64,000 nucleotides of DNA from Bradyrhizobium sp. CB2312 (GTDB lineage Bacteria > Pseudomonadota > Alphaproteobacteria > Rhizobiales > Xanthobacteraceae): NCBI RefSeq assembly GCF_029714425.1, contig NZ_CP121668.1:9445501-9509500 (forward strand), read 5' to 3'. The notes beneath the pieces are model-generated. The model saw only the letters and a list, made by a program, of their open reading frames with translations. It did no database searches and had not been told where the DNA came from. Shown one piece after another: positions 44,285 through 52,595 of this stretch (positions within the stretch are counted from its first letter, which is position 1; every line of letters begins with the position of its first letter). Made by a program: the position numbers and the translations under genes.

Positions 44285-45289
44285 TCAATCCGCCTTCACA
44301 TAATCCTTAGCGATGATCGTGTTCGCATCAAAGCCCTTGTCGGCAAAGCCCTGCTCCTGGAGCCATTTGATCTGGTTGTCGACGTTCTTGACGTCGAGCT
44401 TGCCGTCGGGATCGATATAGGCGCAATTGCCGACCACCTGTTCGACCGGGAGATTGGTGTATTTCGCGATGATCTCCAGAAGCGGTTTGGTCTTGTCGTT
44501 GATCGGCGCCACCCCGTCCTTCATCGAAGCCAGGATGACGTCGTGATATTCGCGATCGGCTTTGGCGAGCACGGCGAGGAATTTCGTCACCAGCGCCTTG
44601 TTGGTCAGGGTCTTCGGCGAGGCGAACACCGCCCCCAGCTGCCAGGGCGTCTCGTCGCCGACCCAACCCAGGAATTTCGCGCCGCCCTCGTCCATCAGTT
44701 TTCGTGCGGTGGAGATCGGCAGCAGCGCTGCATCGACGGTCTCGCCCTTGAGCGCGGCCGCCGCATTCGACAGCGATTGCAGCGGCACGATCTTCACGTC
44801 CGCGAGCTTGAAGCCGTATTTGTCGGCGAGCAGGCCGAGCGAATAATGGAAGCTCGATCCCACCTGCGTCACCGCGATGCGCTTGCCCGCGAGGTCCTTT
44901 GGCGTCTTCAAGCCGGCCGCATAGGCGTTGTTGCTGGCGAAATAGCCGATCAGGGGATAGCCGGCCTTCTCGCGGCTCATGCCGCCGATCACCTTCAGCG
45001 TGCCCTTGCCGGCGAGATTGTAGAGGCCAGCAGTGAAGGCGGTGACGCCGAAATCGACGTCGCCCGAGGTGGTCGCGACCGCGATCGGCTGCGCCGCGTC
45101 GAAGAATTTCAGCTCGACGTCGAGCCCGGCCTCGCGAAAGTAGCCCTTGTCCTGCGCGATGAAGACCGGCGCTGAGGAGGACAGGCGGAGCACGCCGACC
45201 TTGGCCTTCAGCACGTCATCGGCCCGCGCCGTGCCCATCGCCATGATCGCCAACAGGCCGGCAGCTGCGAGCCGTGCAATTCCGATCAT
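44285..45289 (-). CDS. ABC transporter substrate-binding protein (Ssu/Tau/NMT1 type)
   Basis: 334 residues with a signal peptide (LAAAGLLAIMAMGTARA). The mature protein has VFIAQDKGYFREAGLDVELKFFD and DVDFGVTAFTAGLYNLAGKG, the usual openings of the aliphatic sulfonate/nitrate binding group, then DLAGKRIAVTQVGSSFHYSLG. Substrate unknown. It follows the FAD oxidoreductase gene by 32 bases, which suggests one transcript and a shared substrate. Confidence 0.8.
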   Translation of the reverse strand: MIGIARLAAAGLLAIMAMGTARADDVLKAKVGVLRLSSSAPVFIAQDKGYFREAGLDVELKFFDAAQPIAVATTSGDVDFGVTAFTAGLYNLAGKGTLKVIGGMSREKAGYPLIGYFASNNAYAAGLKTPKDLAGKRIAVTQVGSSFHYSLGLLADKYGFKLADVKIVPLQSLSNAAAALKGETVDAALLPISTARKLMDEGGAKFLGWVGDETPWQLGAVFASPKTLTNKALVTKFLAVLAKADREYHDVILASMKDGVAPINDKTKPLLEIIAKYTNLPVEQVVGNCAYIDPDGKLDVKNVDNQIKWLQEQGFADKGFDANTIIAKDYVKAD

Positions 45290-45321
45290 CCCGTTTCCTC
45301 TCGTGCTTGTCTTGCAGTCCG

Positions 45322-46686
45322 TTACAGGCCCTCGGGCACCATCTGGTCCCGCCCGATGAAGGCGCCCTGTTGTTTCAACGTTTCCTGCAATTTTTCAATG
45401 GGGATTTCGCGGGGAATCCGGTTTCCGGAAAGCGCCAGCGCCGCAGCGGAACCGGCGGCCTCGCCCATCACAAAACAGGCACCGGAGACCCGCGCCGCCG
45501 ACTGGCCCTCATGGGTCATCGAGGCACAGCGGCCGGCGACCAGCAAATTGTCGACGCCTTCCGGCACCAGCATCCGGTAAGGCAGCTCGTTGTAGCCGCG
45601 CGATTCCGGGATCGGCGGGAAGGTGAAGACGACGTCGCCGGGAACGTGGGCCTCGATCGGCCAGCCGTTGACGCCGATGGAATCCTCGAACGAGGCGCAG
45701 CCGAGCACGTCCTCGCCGCTGAGTTGGTAGCCGCCCTTGATGCGACGCGTCTCCCGGATGCCGAGCTGCGGCGGCAAATCGACGATGTAGGATTTTTCAA
45801 AGCCGGGTACGGCGCTACGCAGGAACTCGTACGCGGCGAGCGCCTGCTTGCGGCCCTCGATCTCGCCGCGGGTGAGATCATCGGGCTCGACGCCGTTGAT
45901 GGCATGGCCGTCCTCACGCGCGACTTGCGTAAAGTTGACCCGCCATTCGATGCCGGATTTTTGCGGCCGCACGATCGCGCTTTTCCGCGGGAATGTGTGG
46001 GTGCCGGCGGCAAGCGCCTTTTCCATCAATTGCGGAATGGTGCGCCAGGCGTCACCCGCCTTGTCGGGATCGATGCCGTTGAGGCGGAGCATCATCGACG
46101 GATAGAGCGGATGACCGTGCTCGTCGCCGATCTCGAACGGCGCGCCGGCCCAGACCGCGAGATCGCCGTCGCCGGAGCAGTCGATGAAAATCTCCGCGCG
46201 CACGGCCTGCCGGCCGGCCTTGGTCTCGACCAGCAGCGCGTCGATGCGACTGTTATTGCCCATCACCACGCCGGCGCCGAGGGCATGGAAGAGAATGTGC
46301 ACCTTGTGGCTTGCGAGCAGCTGATCCGCTGCGATCTTGTAGGCCGCGGTGTCATAGGCCTGCGCAAACACCTTGCCGAGGATCAGGTGCGGCGTGTTGA
46401 GACCGCCTAAGCGGTCGATCCGCGCCAGCAGATCGGATGCCATGCCCTGCACCAGGCGGTGGGCCTTGCCGTAGACATTGCCATGCAGGCCGCAAAAATT
46501 TGTGACGCCGGCGGCGGTGCCCATGCCGCCGAGAAAGCCGTAGCGCTCGATCAGCAGCGTCTTGCGCCCCGCCCGCGCCGCGGAGGCCGCAGCGACGATG
46601 CCGGCCGGTCCGCCGCCGAGGACGACGACTTCATATTCGCCATAGAGCGGCACCTTCCGTGCCGGTTCTTCGATCATGGCCCGCAT
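45322..46686 (-). CDS. FAD-dependent oxidoreductase (GG-M-GT type)
   Basis: 454 residues. The FAD fold is YEVVVLGGGPAGIVAAASAARAG followed by LLIERYGFLGGMGTAAGV. AEIFIDCSGDGDLAVWAGAPFEIG and NLLVAGRCASMTHEGQSAARV are typical of the FAD_oxidored (PF12831) family, whose members are mostly uncharacterised. First gene of the putative operon with the Ssu-type importer, and divergent from a LysR regulator. The ATG at 46677 is a possible alternative start. Confidence 0.8.
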   Translation of the reverse strand: MRAMIEEPARKVPLYGEYEVVVLGGGPAGIVAAASAARAGRKTLLIERYGFLGGMGTAAGVTNFCGLHGNVYGKAHRLVQGMASDLLARIDRLGGLNTPHLILGKVFAQAYDTAAYKIAADQLLASHKVHILFHALGAGVVMGNNSRIDALLVETKAGRQAVRAEIFIDCSGDGDLAVWAGAPFEIGDEHGHPLYPSMMLRLNGIDPDKAGDAWRTIPQLMEKALAAGTHTFPRKSAIVRPQKSGIEWRVNFTQVAREDGHAINGVEPDDLTRGEIEGRKQALAAYEFLRSAVPGFEKSYIVDLPPQLGIRETRRIKGGYQLSGEDVLGCASFEDSIGVNGWPIEAHVPGDVVFTFPPIPESRGYNELPYRMLVPEGVDNLLVAGRCASMTHEGQSAARVSGACFVMGEAAGSAAALALSGNRIPREIPIEKLQETLKQQGAFIGRDQMVPEGL

Positions 46687-46797
46687 TGCGCGTCCCTTCC
46701 CAAAATTCCTTGCTTGCAGGCGACTATGAATTAACGCGCAGCGAGCTACAATCTACCAAAATACGCGATCAGCTTTCGCGAATCGAGAAAGGTCGAC

Positions 46798-47682
46798 ATG
46801 GACATCCTCGTGAACCTGCAGGCCTTCCTCGCCACCGCCGATGCCGCCGGCTTCTCCGCCGCCGCGCGCAAGCTCAATGTCTCGACCTCGGTGGTCGCGA
46901 AGCGCGTTACGCAGCTGGAGGCGCGGATCGGCACGCCGCTGTTTCACCGCTCGACCCGGCAATTGCGGCTCACCGAAGCCGGCCAGCGCTACGTCCATCG
47001 CGCCCGTGGCGTCGTGACCGATGCAACAGATCTGCTCTCGCGCATGGGCGAGAAGGGCCACGACCTCGTCGATCACCTGCGCATCAAGGCGCCGACCTCG
47101 CTGACGGTGGCGCGGCTCGCGGATGCCTTCAGCGCGTTCCAGACCCAGAACCCGCGCCTTAAGCTCGAGATCGTGCTGATCGACCGCCCGGTCGATCCCG
47201 TCACCGAAGGTTTCGACATCGCGATCGGCGCCTTCCCGCACTCCTTCGGCGGCGTGGTCGACGAGCCGCTGTGTCCGCTGAAGCGGCTGCTCTGCGCCGC
47301 ACCCGCTTACTTGAAGAAGCACGGCACGCCAAAGCATCCGCGCGACCTCGTCGAGCATCGCTGCCTCAGTTTCATGCCGACGGGGCCAGAATGGATCTTC
47401 GACGGACCGCGCGGCCGCATCAGCATCCAGGTCAGCCCGCTGCTCTCCTCCAACGAGGGACACGTGCTGGTGCGCAGCGCGATCGCCGGCAACGGCATCA
47501 CACTGATGTCGCATTATCTGGTCGCGGATGCCTTGCGTGACGGCACCCTGAAGCCGGTGCTGCGCGACTTTCCGATTCCGGAATTGTGGGTGAAGGCCGC
47601 GATCCCCGAACGCCGGCGCAATGCGGCCGCGGTGCAGGCGCTGCTGACGCTGCTCAAGACGTCGCTCGCGCCGTCGCTGTGA
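46798..47682 (+). CDS. LysR-family transcriptional regulator
   Basis: 294 residues. The N-terminal helix-turn-helix is LVNLQAFLATADAAGFSAAARKLNVSTSVVAKRVTQLEARIGTPLF, followed by the usual RxLRLTEAG segment and a periplasmic-binding-like effector domain. It is divergently placed 111 bases from the FAD oxidoreductase/importer operon, the classic arrangement for controlling it. Confidence 0.9.
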   Translation: MDILVNLQAFLATADAAGFSAAARKLNVSTSVVAKRVTQLEARIGTPLFHRSTRQLRLTEAGQRYVHRARGVVTDATDLLSRMGEKGHDLVDHLRIKAPTSLTVARLADAFSAFQTQNPRLKLEIVLIDRPVDPVTEGFDIAIGAFPHSFGGVVDEPLCPLKRLLCAAPAYLKKHGTPKHPRDLVEHRCLSFMPTGPEWIFDGPRGRISIQVSPLLSSNEGHVLVRSAIAGNGITLMSHYLVADALRDGTLKPVLRDFPIPELWVKAAIPERRRNAAAVQALLTLLKTSLAPSL

Positions 47683-47759
47683 GCCTGGTTGCATCATTGT
47701 CACAAGAGCGCCGTTGCTCTCGGCTGGCGGACCTGAGAGAAGGGTCGCCAAGCACCACT

Positions 47760-47873
47760 GTCATCGCCAGGCTTGACCGGACGATCCAGTATCCAGGGGC
47801 CTACGTTGGGGTGCTCGCTCTCACCACGAGTGCCGCGGCGTACTGGGTCGCCCGGTCAAGCCGGGCGACGACA
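47760..47873. repeat. Palindromic intergenic repeat
   Basis: gtcatcgccaggcttgaccg gacgatccagta and the right arm tactgggtcgcccggtcaag ccgggcgacgac pair imperfectly around a centre of about 55 bases. A typical Bradyrhizobium dispersed repeat; it ends 18 bases before the start of the small exported protein and may form part of its leader. Confidence 0.75.
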
Positions 47874-47891
47874 AGCAACTTGGTTCAACGA

Positions 47892-48164
47892 ATGGATTCG
47901 ACGCTTTTGAAATTCACCCTGCCCGCGCTCGTCGCCCTCGCGATCTCCGCCAATCCCGCCGCAGCGCTGCAGCAAAACTGCCGCTTCATCCAGGCCAAGC
48001 CGGATCGCGAGGCCTGCTACAAGCGCCAGGAGGAGGAGCTTGCGGCGAAGCGCAAGCCCGCGGCGCCGACCGACGAGAGCAAGACGCTCGAAACGCTGCG
48101 CCAGATGCGGCAGGACGATGACGCGGTCTATCGCAGCATCAACAACATCTGTCGCGGCTGCTGA
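47892..48164 (+). CDS. Small exported hypothetical protein
   Basis: 90 residues. A signal peptide (FTLPALVALAISANPAAA) is followed by LQQNCRFIQAKPDREACYKRQEEELAAKRKP, a helical charged stretch, and a C-terminal NNICRGC, giving four cysteines. No family recognised; probably periplasmic. The ATG at 47892 is chosen because the signal peptide begins there; a longer frame runs into the LysR gene. Confidence 0.65.
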   Translation: MDSTLLKFTLPALVALAISANPAAALQQNCRFIQAKPDREACYKRQEEELAAKRKPAAPTDESKTLETLRQMRQDDDAVYRSINNICRGC

Positions 48165-48167
48165 CGT

Positions 48168-48971
48168 TCAGTCTTTGCCGCCGCCCCAGTTCGCCGCCCG
48201 CTTCTCCGCAAACGAGGCCAGCCCTTCCGCCGCCTCTGCGCTCTGGCGCTTGACCGAATGTAGGTGCACGAGCCGCTTGTAGGCGGCATCGTCGACCGCC
48301 ATGCCGCCGAACGAGCTCTCCAGCGCGAGCCGCTTGGTCTCGGCCATCGCCTCCGGACCGTTGGCGAGCAGCTGCTCGACCACCTTGCTGCCTGCGGCTT
48401 CGAGCTCGGCGAGCGGCACCACCTCGTGGACGAGGCCGATGCGGCGGGCGTCCTCGGCGCCGAAGCGCTCGCCGGTGAGCGCGTAGCGGCGGACTTGCCG
48501 GACGCCGATGGCATCGCAGAGCTGCGGGATGATGATGGCGGCGGTCAGGCCCCAGCGCACCTCGGTGATGGAGAACAGGGCGTTGTCGGCGGCAATCACG
48601 ACGTCGCAGGCGGCAATCACGCCGGTACCGCCGCCAAAGCAGCCGCCCTGCACCAGCGCCACCGTCGGGATCGGCAAGGTGTTGAGCCGCTGCACCGCCT
48701 CGAAGGTCGCACGCGAGGCCGCCTCGTTGGCCTCGGGCGATTGCTGCCGTACGCCGTTGATCCATTTGAGGTCGGCGCCGGCCTGAAAATGCTTGCCGTT
48801 GCCCCTGAGAACGACCACCCGCAGGTTGGGCTTCTTGCCGAGCTCGTCCATGGCCGCGAGCACGCCTGATATCAAGGCGCCGTCATAGGCGTTGTTCACC
48901 TCCGGCCGGTTCAACGTGACGGTCGCGACCCCACGCGCATCGAGGGTCCACAGGACGGGGCTGGCAGTCAT
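48168..48971 (-). CDS. Enoyl-CoA hydratase/isomerase family protein
   Basis: 267 residues from the ATG at 48971, which has GGAGG upstream. Crotonase-fold landmarks: VATVTLNRPEVNNAYDGALI, GKHFQAGADLKWI (oxyanion-hole loop), VQGGCFGGGTGVIAACDVVIA, FSITEVRWGLTAAIIIPQL. The Glu in TEVRWG supplies one catalytic acid. It is closest to methylglutaconyl-CoA hydratase-like members; the exact substrate is uncertain. Convergent with the small exported protein. Confidence 0.85.
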   Translation of the reverse strand: MTASPVLWTLDARGVATVTLNRPEVNNAYDGALISGVLAAMDELGKKPNLRVVVLRGNGKHFQAGADLKWINGVRQQSPEANEAASRATFEAVQRLNTLPIPTVALVQGGCFGGGTGVIAACDVVIAADNALFSITEVRWGLTAAIIIPQLCDAIGVRQVRRYALTGERFGAEDARRIGLVHEVVPLAELEAAGSKVVEQLLANGPEAMAETKRLALESSFGGMAVDDAAYKRLVHLHSVKRQSAEAAEGLASFAEKRAANWGGGKD

Positions 48972-49127
48972 CGGCGATCCTCCGGTCATTCGTTTCGCGC
49001 GCACTATGGCCGAGGCAACGCATCCCGATCCATATCTTTCCAGCGTGGGGCGGTCGCGCCCATCGCATGGCGGCTTGTGTCATGCTGCCGCCGGGCGGCA
49101 TCCGAGGGATCAGGGACGGGACATTAC

Positions 49128-50105
49128 ATGCGCATCTGCATTTTCGGCGCGGGCGCCGTCGGCAGCCACATCGCGGTCAGGTTGGCGCGCGCCGGCCATG
49201 AGGTCAGTTGCGTCATGCGGGGGGCGCATCTGGAGGCGGTGCGGGCGCACGGCCTCAAGCTGCGCGTCGGCGATTCCGAGGTCAGTGCCAAGGTGAACGC
49301 GTCGGGCGATCCGGCCCAGCTCGGCCCGCAGGACGTCGTGATCTCGACGCTGAAGGCGACCGCACTGACGGGACTGGTGTCCAGCATCAAGCCGCTGCTC
49401 CAGGACGACACCGCCATCGTGTTCGCGCAGAACGGCATTCCCTGGTGGTATGGCATCGGCCTGCCGCCGCGGCATCCGCCCCCGCCGGACATCTCCTTTC
49501 TCGATCCCGGCGGGCGGCTGCGCGCCTGCATCCCGAAGGAGCGGATCATCGGCGGCGTCATCTTCTCGTCCAACGAGGTAACCGCACCCGGCGTGGTGCA
49601 GAACCTGACGCCGGACCGCAATCGCCTCCTGATCGGCGAATGTGACGACCGCAATTGCGAGCGCATCACCAAGCTCCGCAGCGTCTTCAACGACGCGCGG
49701 CTGGAATCGCCGCCGGTGGCCGAGATCCGCGAGGCGATCTGGTCAAAGCTGCTGACCAACATGTCGCTCTCGGTGCTGTGCCTGCTCACCGGGCAGACCG
49801 CGCGCGGCGTGCGCGACGATCCCGCCTTCGCCGACGTCATCCCGCGCATGCTGAACGAGGCCAACGACATCGCCCAGCACTTCATCCCCGAGGTCAAGCG
49901 GGTGACCCGCAGCGGCCCCGCCCCCAACCACAAGCCGTCGCTGCTGCAGGATTACGAGCTCGGCCGCGCCATGGAGATCGACGTGCTGGTGAAGGCCCCC
50001 GCCGCCTTCGCGCGTACCGCCGGCCTGTCGACGCCGACGCTCGACCTGATCGCCGCGCTCGCGATCCAGAAGGCGCGCGACAAGGGGCTTTATTCGGCGA
50101 GTTGA
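49128..50105 (+). CDS. Ketopantoate/2-dehydropantoate 2-reductase-like protein
   Basis: 325 residues from the ATG at 49128. NADP fold RICIFGAGAVGSHIAVRLARAG, then TLKATALTGLVSSIKPLL and VFAQNGIPWWYG; the C-terminal ApbA_C domain has SKLLTNMSLSVLCLLTG (catalytic Lys) and KPSLLQDYELGRAMEIDVLV. The insert GLPPRHPPPPDISFLDPGGRL lengthens it compared with PanE. Paralogs of this sort often reduce other 2-keto acids, so a pantothenate role is not certain. Confidence 0.8.
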   Translation: MRICIFGAGAVGSHIAVRLARAGHEVSCVMRGAHLEAVRAHGLKLRVGDSEVSAKVNASGDPAQLGPQDVVISTLKATALTGLVSSIKPLLQDDTAIVFAQNGIPWWYGIGLPPRHPPPPDISFLDPGGRLRACIPKERIIGGVIFSSNEVTAPGVVQNLTPDRNRLLIGECDDRNCERITKLRSVFNDARLESPPVAEIREAIWSKLLTNMSLSVLCLLTGQTARGVRDDPAFADVIPRMLNEANDIAQHFIPEVKRVTRSGPAPNHKPSLLQDYELGRAMEIDVLVKAPAAFARTAGLSTPTLDLIAALAIQKARDKGLYSAS

Positions 50106-50770
50106 TCGATCCAGGCCGCAAGCGTGTCGAGCACCTCGGTGAGGGCCTCATCATTGGTCCGGCCGGACTTTTTCAGCACCGCGAAGGAATGATCGCCGCC
50201 TTCGATCTCGTGCAGGGTCGCCTTCCCACCCAGCGTTTGGGTCACCGGTTTGAGGTAGCTGAGGTCAGCAAGCCCATCGCGCGTGCCTTGCAGGAACAGC
50301 ATGGGGATCGCGACTTGGGCGAGGTGCTGGGCACGCTCGGACGACGGCTTCTTGTCGGCATGCAGGGGAAAGCCGAGGAAGGCGAGCCCCTTTACGCCCG
50401 GCAGCGGCGCCTTCGACTGCGCCTGCGAGGTCATGCGCCCGCCGAAGGACTTTCCGCCCGCAACGAGCTTCAATCCGGGGCAGAGCCGGGCCGCCTCCGT
50501 GACCGCTGCACGGACCGCGGCGTGCGCGACCGCCGGCGCGTCGGGACGCCCCTTCTTCTCTTCCATATAGGGGAAATTGAATCGGAACGTCGCAACGCCG
50601 CGGTCCGCCAAGCCCGCCGCGACCTTCGCCATGAACGCATGCCGCATGTCGGCGCCGGCGCCATGCGCCAGCACGTAGCAGGCGCGCGCGTGGTCCGGCT
50701 GCGTCAGGATCGCCGAGACCGTGCCGTTGCGCTCGATATCGAGCTTGAGCTCTGTCACCTTGACCGTCAC
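50090..50770 (-). CDS. Alpha/beta hydrolase, KANL3/Tex30 type
   Basis: 226 residues. YVLAHGAGADMRHAFMAKVA and FRFNFPYMEEKKGRPD are typical of this small hydrolase group. The nucleophile elbow is AGGKSFGGRMTS (GKSFG) with Ser; Asp lies in LQGTRDGLA and His in GGDHSFAV. Substrate unknown. Its end overlaps the convergent ketopantoate reductase-like gene by 16 bases. Confidence 0.8.
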   Translation of the reverse strand: MTVKVTELKLDIERNGTVSAILTQPDHARACYVLAHGAGADMRHAFMAKVAAGLADRGVATFRFNFPYMEEKKGRPDAPAVAHAAVRAAVTEAARLCPGLKLVAGGKSFGGRMTSQAQSKAPLPGVKGLAFLGFPLHADKKPSSERAQHLAQVAIPMLFLQGTRDGLADLSYLKPVTQTLGGKATLHEIEGGDHSFAVLKKSGRTNDEALTEVLDTLAAWIDQLAE

Positions 50771-50777
50771 GACGCGT

Positions 50778-51446
50778 TCACCCCTCGATCTTCCGGGCCG
50801 CGCCGCCCGGTGGCCAGAGATAGTTCAGGACGTGATTGAGCGTCGTCATGATCTCGCGGTATCCGGCGTCGCTCTTCACTGGACCGAATTTATCTTCGAG
50901 GGCAAGCTTGGCAAAGCCGTGAACGGTCGACCAGGCGGCTGCGGCCGCGGTCTTCGCCTGCCTGGGTGTCCCACCAACGAGCTCGGCGATGATGATCTCG
51001 AACTCGCGGCCGGCCGCCCGGCTCGCCTGCCTGAGACGCGGATCGTCGGCGACGAGGCGCTTGTTGGCAAACATCATCTGGAAGCGGCCGGGATGTTTTA
51101 GCGCGAATTCGACATAGGCGAGGCCCTGGGCGTGGAGCTTTCCGCGCGCATCCTGCTTGCGAGACGCAGCATCCCGCAGCGCGCCGGCAAGCGCGTCATA
51201 ACCGCGGATCGCCACCTCGGTCAAAAGACCCTGCGCATTGCCGAAATGATGCGACGGCGCGGCCGGGGACACGCCGGCGCGGCGGGCGGCCTCGCGCAGG
51301 GTGAACCCTTCGGCACCGTGCTCGGCGAGAATGGCTTCGCTGGCGGCGATCAGGGCTTCCTGCAGCTCACCATGATGGTAGCCGGCTTCCGGCTTCGGAA
51401 CCTTGCTATTCGGCTTGGCGCGCGCGGGCGCGATCGGTTTCGTCAT
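50778..51446 (-). CDS. TetR/AcrR-family transcriptional regulator
   Basis: 222 residues. The DNA-binding part is AEHGAEGFTLREAARRAGVSPAAPSHHFGN followed by LLTEVAIRGYDAL; the C-terminal ligand domain is of the TetR_C_33-like kind (WSTVHGFAKLALE). It is divergent from an SDR gene with two direct repeats between them. The ATG at 51446 is used; an upstream alternative lies at 51461. Adjacent to the alpha/beta hydrolase gene (7-base gap), likely one transcript. Confidence 0.85.
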   Translation of the reverse strand: MTKPIAPARAKPNSKVPKPEAGYHHGELQEALIAASEAILAEHGAEGFTLREAARRAGVSPAAPSHHFGNAQGLLTEVAIRGYDALAGALRDAASRKQDARGKLHAQGLAYVEFALKHPGRFQMMFANKRLVADDPRLRQASRAAGREFEIIIAELVGGTPRQAKTAAAAAWSTVHGFAKLALEDKFGPVKSDAGYREIMTTLNHVLNYLWPPGGAARKIEG

Positions 51447-51454
51447 GCGAGAAC

Positions 51455-51504
51455 TTGACACTGTTCAGATTGAGAGCTATGCATCTTAGCACTGTTTAGA
51501 TTGA
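51455..51504 (+). promoter_or_regulatory. SDR promoter with two direct-repeat operators
   Basis: TTGACA (51455-51460), 17 bases, TATGCA (51478-51483) form a near-consensus promoter for the SDR gene. CACTGTTCAGATTGA (51459-51473) sits in the spacer and CACTGTTTAGATTGA (51490-51504) at the expected start of transcription, 31 bases apart, i.e. three helical turns. The divergent TetR regulator is the likely binder. Confidence 0.65.
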
Positions 51505-51521
51505 CTTGCCCGGAGTTCGAA

Positions 51522-52466
51522 ATGACCGAAATGCAGCCTGGCACCGCGACCTCGCCGGTGAAACGGCGCCATCTGGTCGGCGGCGCCGTTCTCGGCATGC
51601 TCGCAAGCGCCGTCGGCGGCCTTGCCGGCGGCATCGCGCTCGGCCAAGGCGCGGCGCTGCCGCAGCAGAAGCCGAGCGGCCGCCAGCGTTTCACCGACAA
51701 GGTCGTCCTCGTCACCGGCGGCACCTCCGGCATCGGCCGCGCCGCCGCGCTGATGTTCGCCGCCGAAGGCGGCAAGGTCGTGTTCTGCGGGCGCAATGTC
51801 GAGCGCGGGGCAAAGGTGGAGGACGCGATCAAGGCCGCCGGCGGCGAGGCGGCGTTCGTCCGGGCCGACGTCCGCAACGAGGCCGAGGTCAAGGCATTGG
51901 TCGACAAGACGATCGATCTCCATGGGCGGCTCGACGTTGCCTTCAACAATGCCGGCATCTCCATCGAGAAGCCGCTGCATCAGTACAGCGCGGCCGAATT
52001 CGACGATGTGATCAATACCGACCTGCGCGGCGTGTTCCTGTCGATGAAGTACCAGATTCCACACCTGCTGCAGAAGGGCGGATCGATCGTCGTCACCTCG
52101 TCATCCAACGCCATCGCCACGACGGCAAAGCGCTCGGCCTATTCCGCGGCCAAGCGCGGGCTCGTCGGGATGGTCCAGGCCGCGGCGCTCGAATATGCCC
52201 AGTACGGCATCCGCATCAATACGCTGATCCCCGGCACCACGGACACGCCGTTCATCCGCAGGCTCGCCGGCATGGAAAATCTGCCTGATGCGGCCTGGCA
52301 CGTCGCCATCGCGCAATGGGCCAAGAGCCATGTGCCGGGAATGCAGCGCGTGGCAACCGCGGAGGAGATCGCAGCCTTCGCGCTCGTGCTCGCCTCGGAC
52401 GATCATCCCTACACGACGGGCGGCCAGTTCGTCGTCGACGGCGGCAAAACCGCACAGGCGGGATAG
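51522..52466 (+). CDS. SDR-family oxidoreductase with N-terminal membrane segment
   Basis: 314 residues. It opens with SPVKRRHLVGGAVLGMLASA, a hydrophobic stretch that may anchor or export the protein (a KRRH...G pattern that might be Tat-like). The SDR core follows: VVLVTGGTSGIGRAAALMFA, NNAGIS, a catalytic Ser in VVTSSSNAI and YSAAKRG (Tyr and Lys), then LIPGTTDTPF. The ribosome site CGGAG precedes the ATG at 51522. Controlled with the divergent TetR gene (inference). Confidence 0.85.
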   Translation: MTEMQPGTATSPVKRRHLVGGAVLGMLASAVGGLAGGIALGQGAALPQQKPSGRQRFTDKVVLVTGGTSGIGRAAALMFAAEGGKVVFCGRNVERGAKVEDAIKAAGGEAAFVRADVRNEAEVKALVDKTIDLHGRLDVAFNNAGISIEKPLHQYSAAEFDDVINTDLRGVFLSMKYQIPHLLQKGGSIVVTSSSNAIATTAKRSAYSAAKRGLVGMVQAAALEYAQYGIRINTLIPGTTDTPFIRRLAGMENLPDAAWHVAIAQWAKSHVPGMQRVATAEEIAAFALVLASDDHPYTTGGQFVVDGGKTAQAG

Positions 52467-52595
52467 GGCATCGGCCGACGCAGCCTCAAGACACAATCAT
52501 TGGCGGCTTCGGCAGGCGTAGCAAGGCGGGCTTGCGCCCGCGCCTGGCCTTATGGCACGGCTGAGCGCTCATCGCAGTCAACGACCGAGGCCGCC

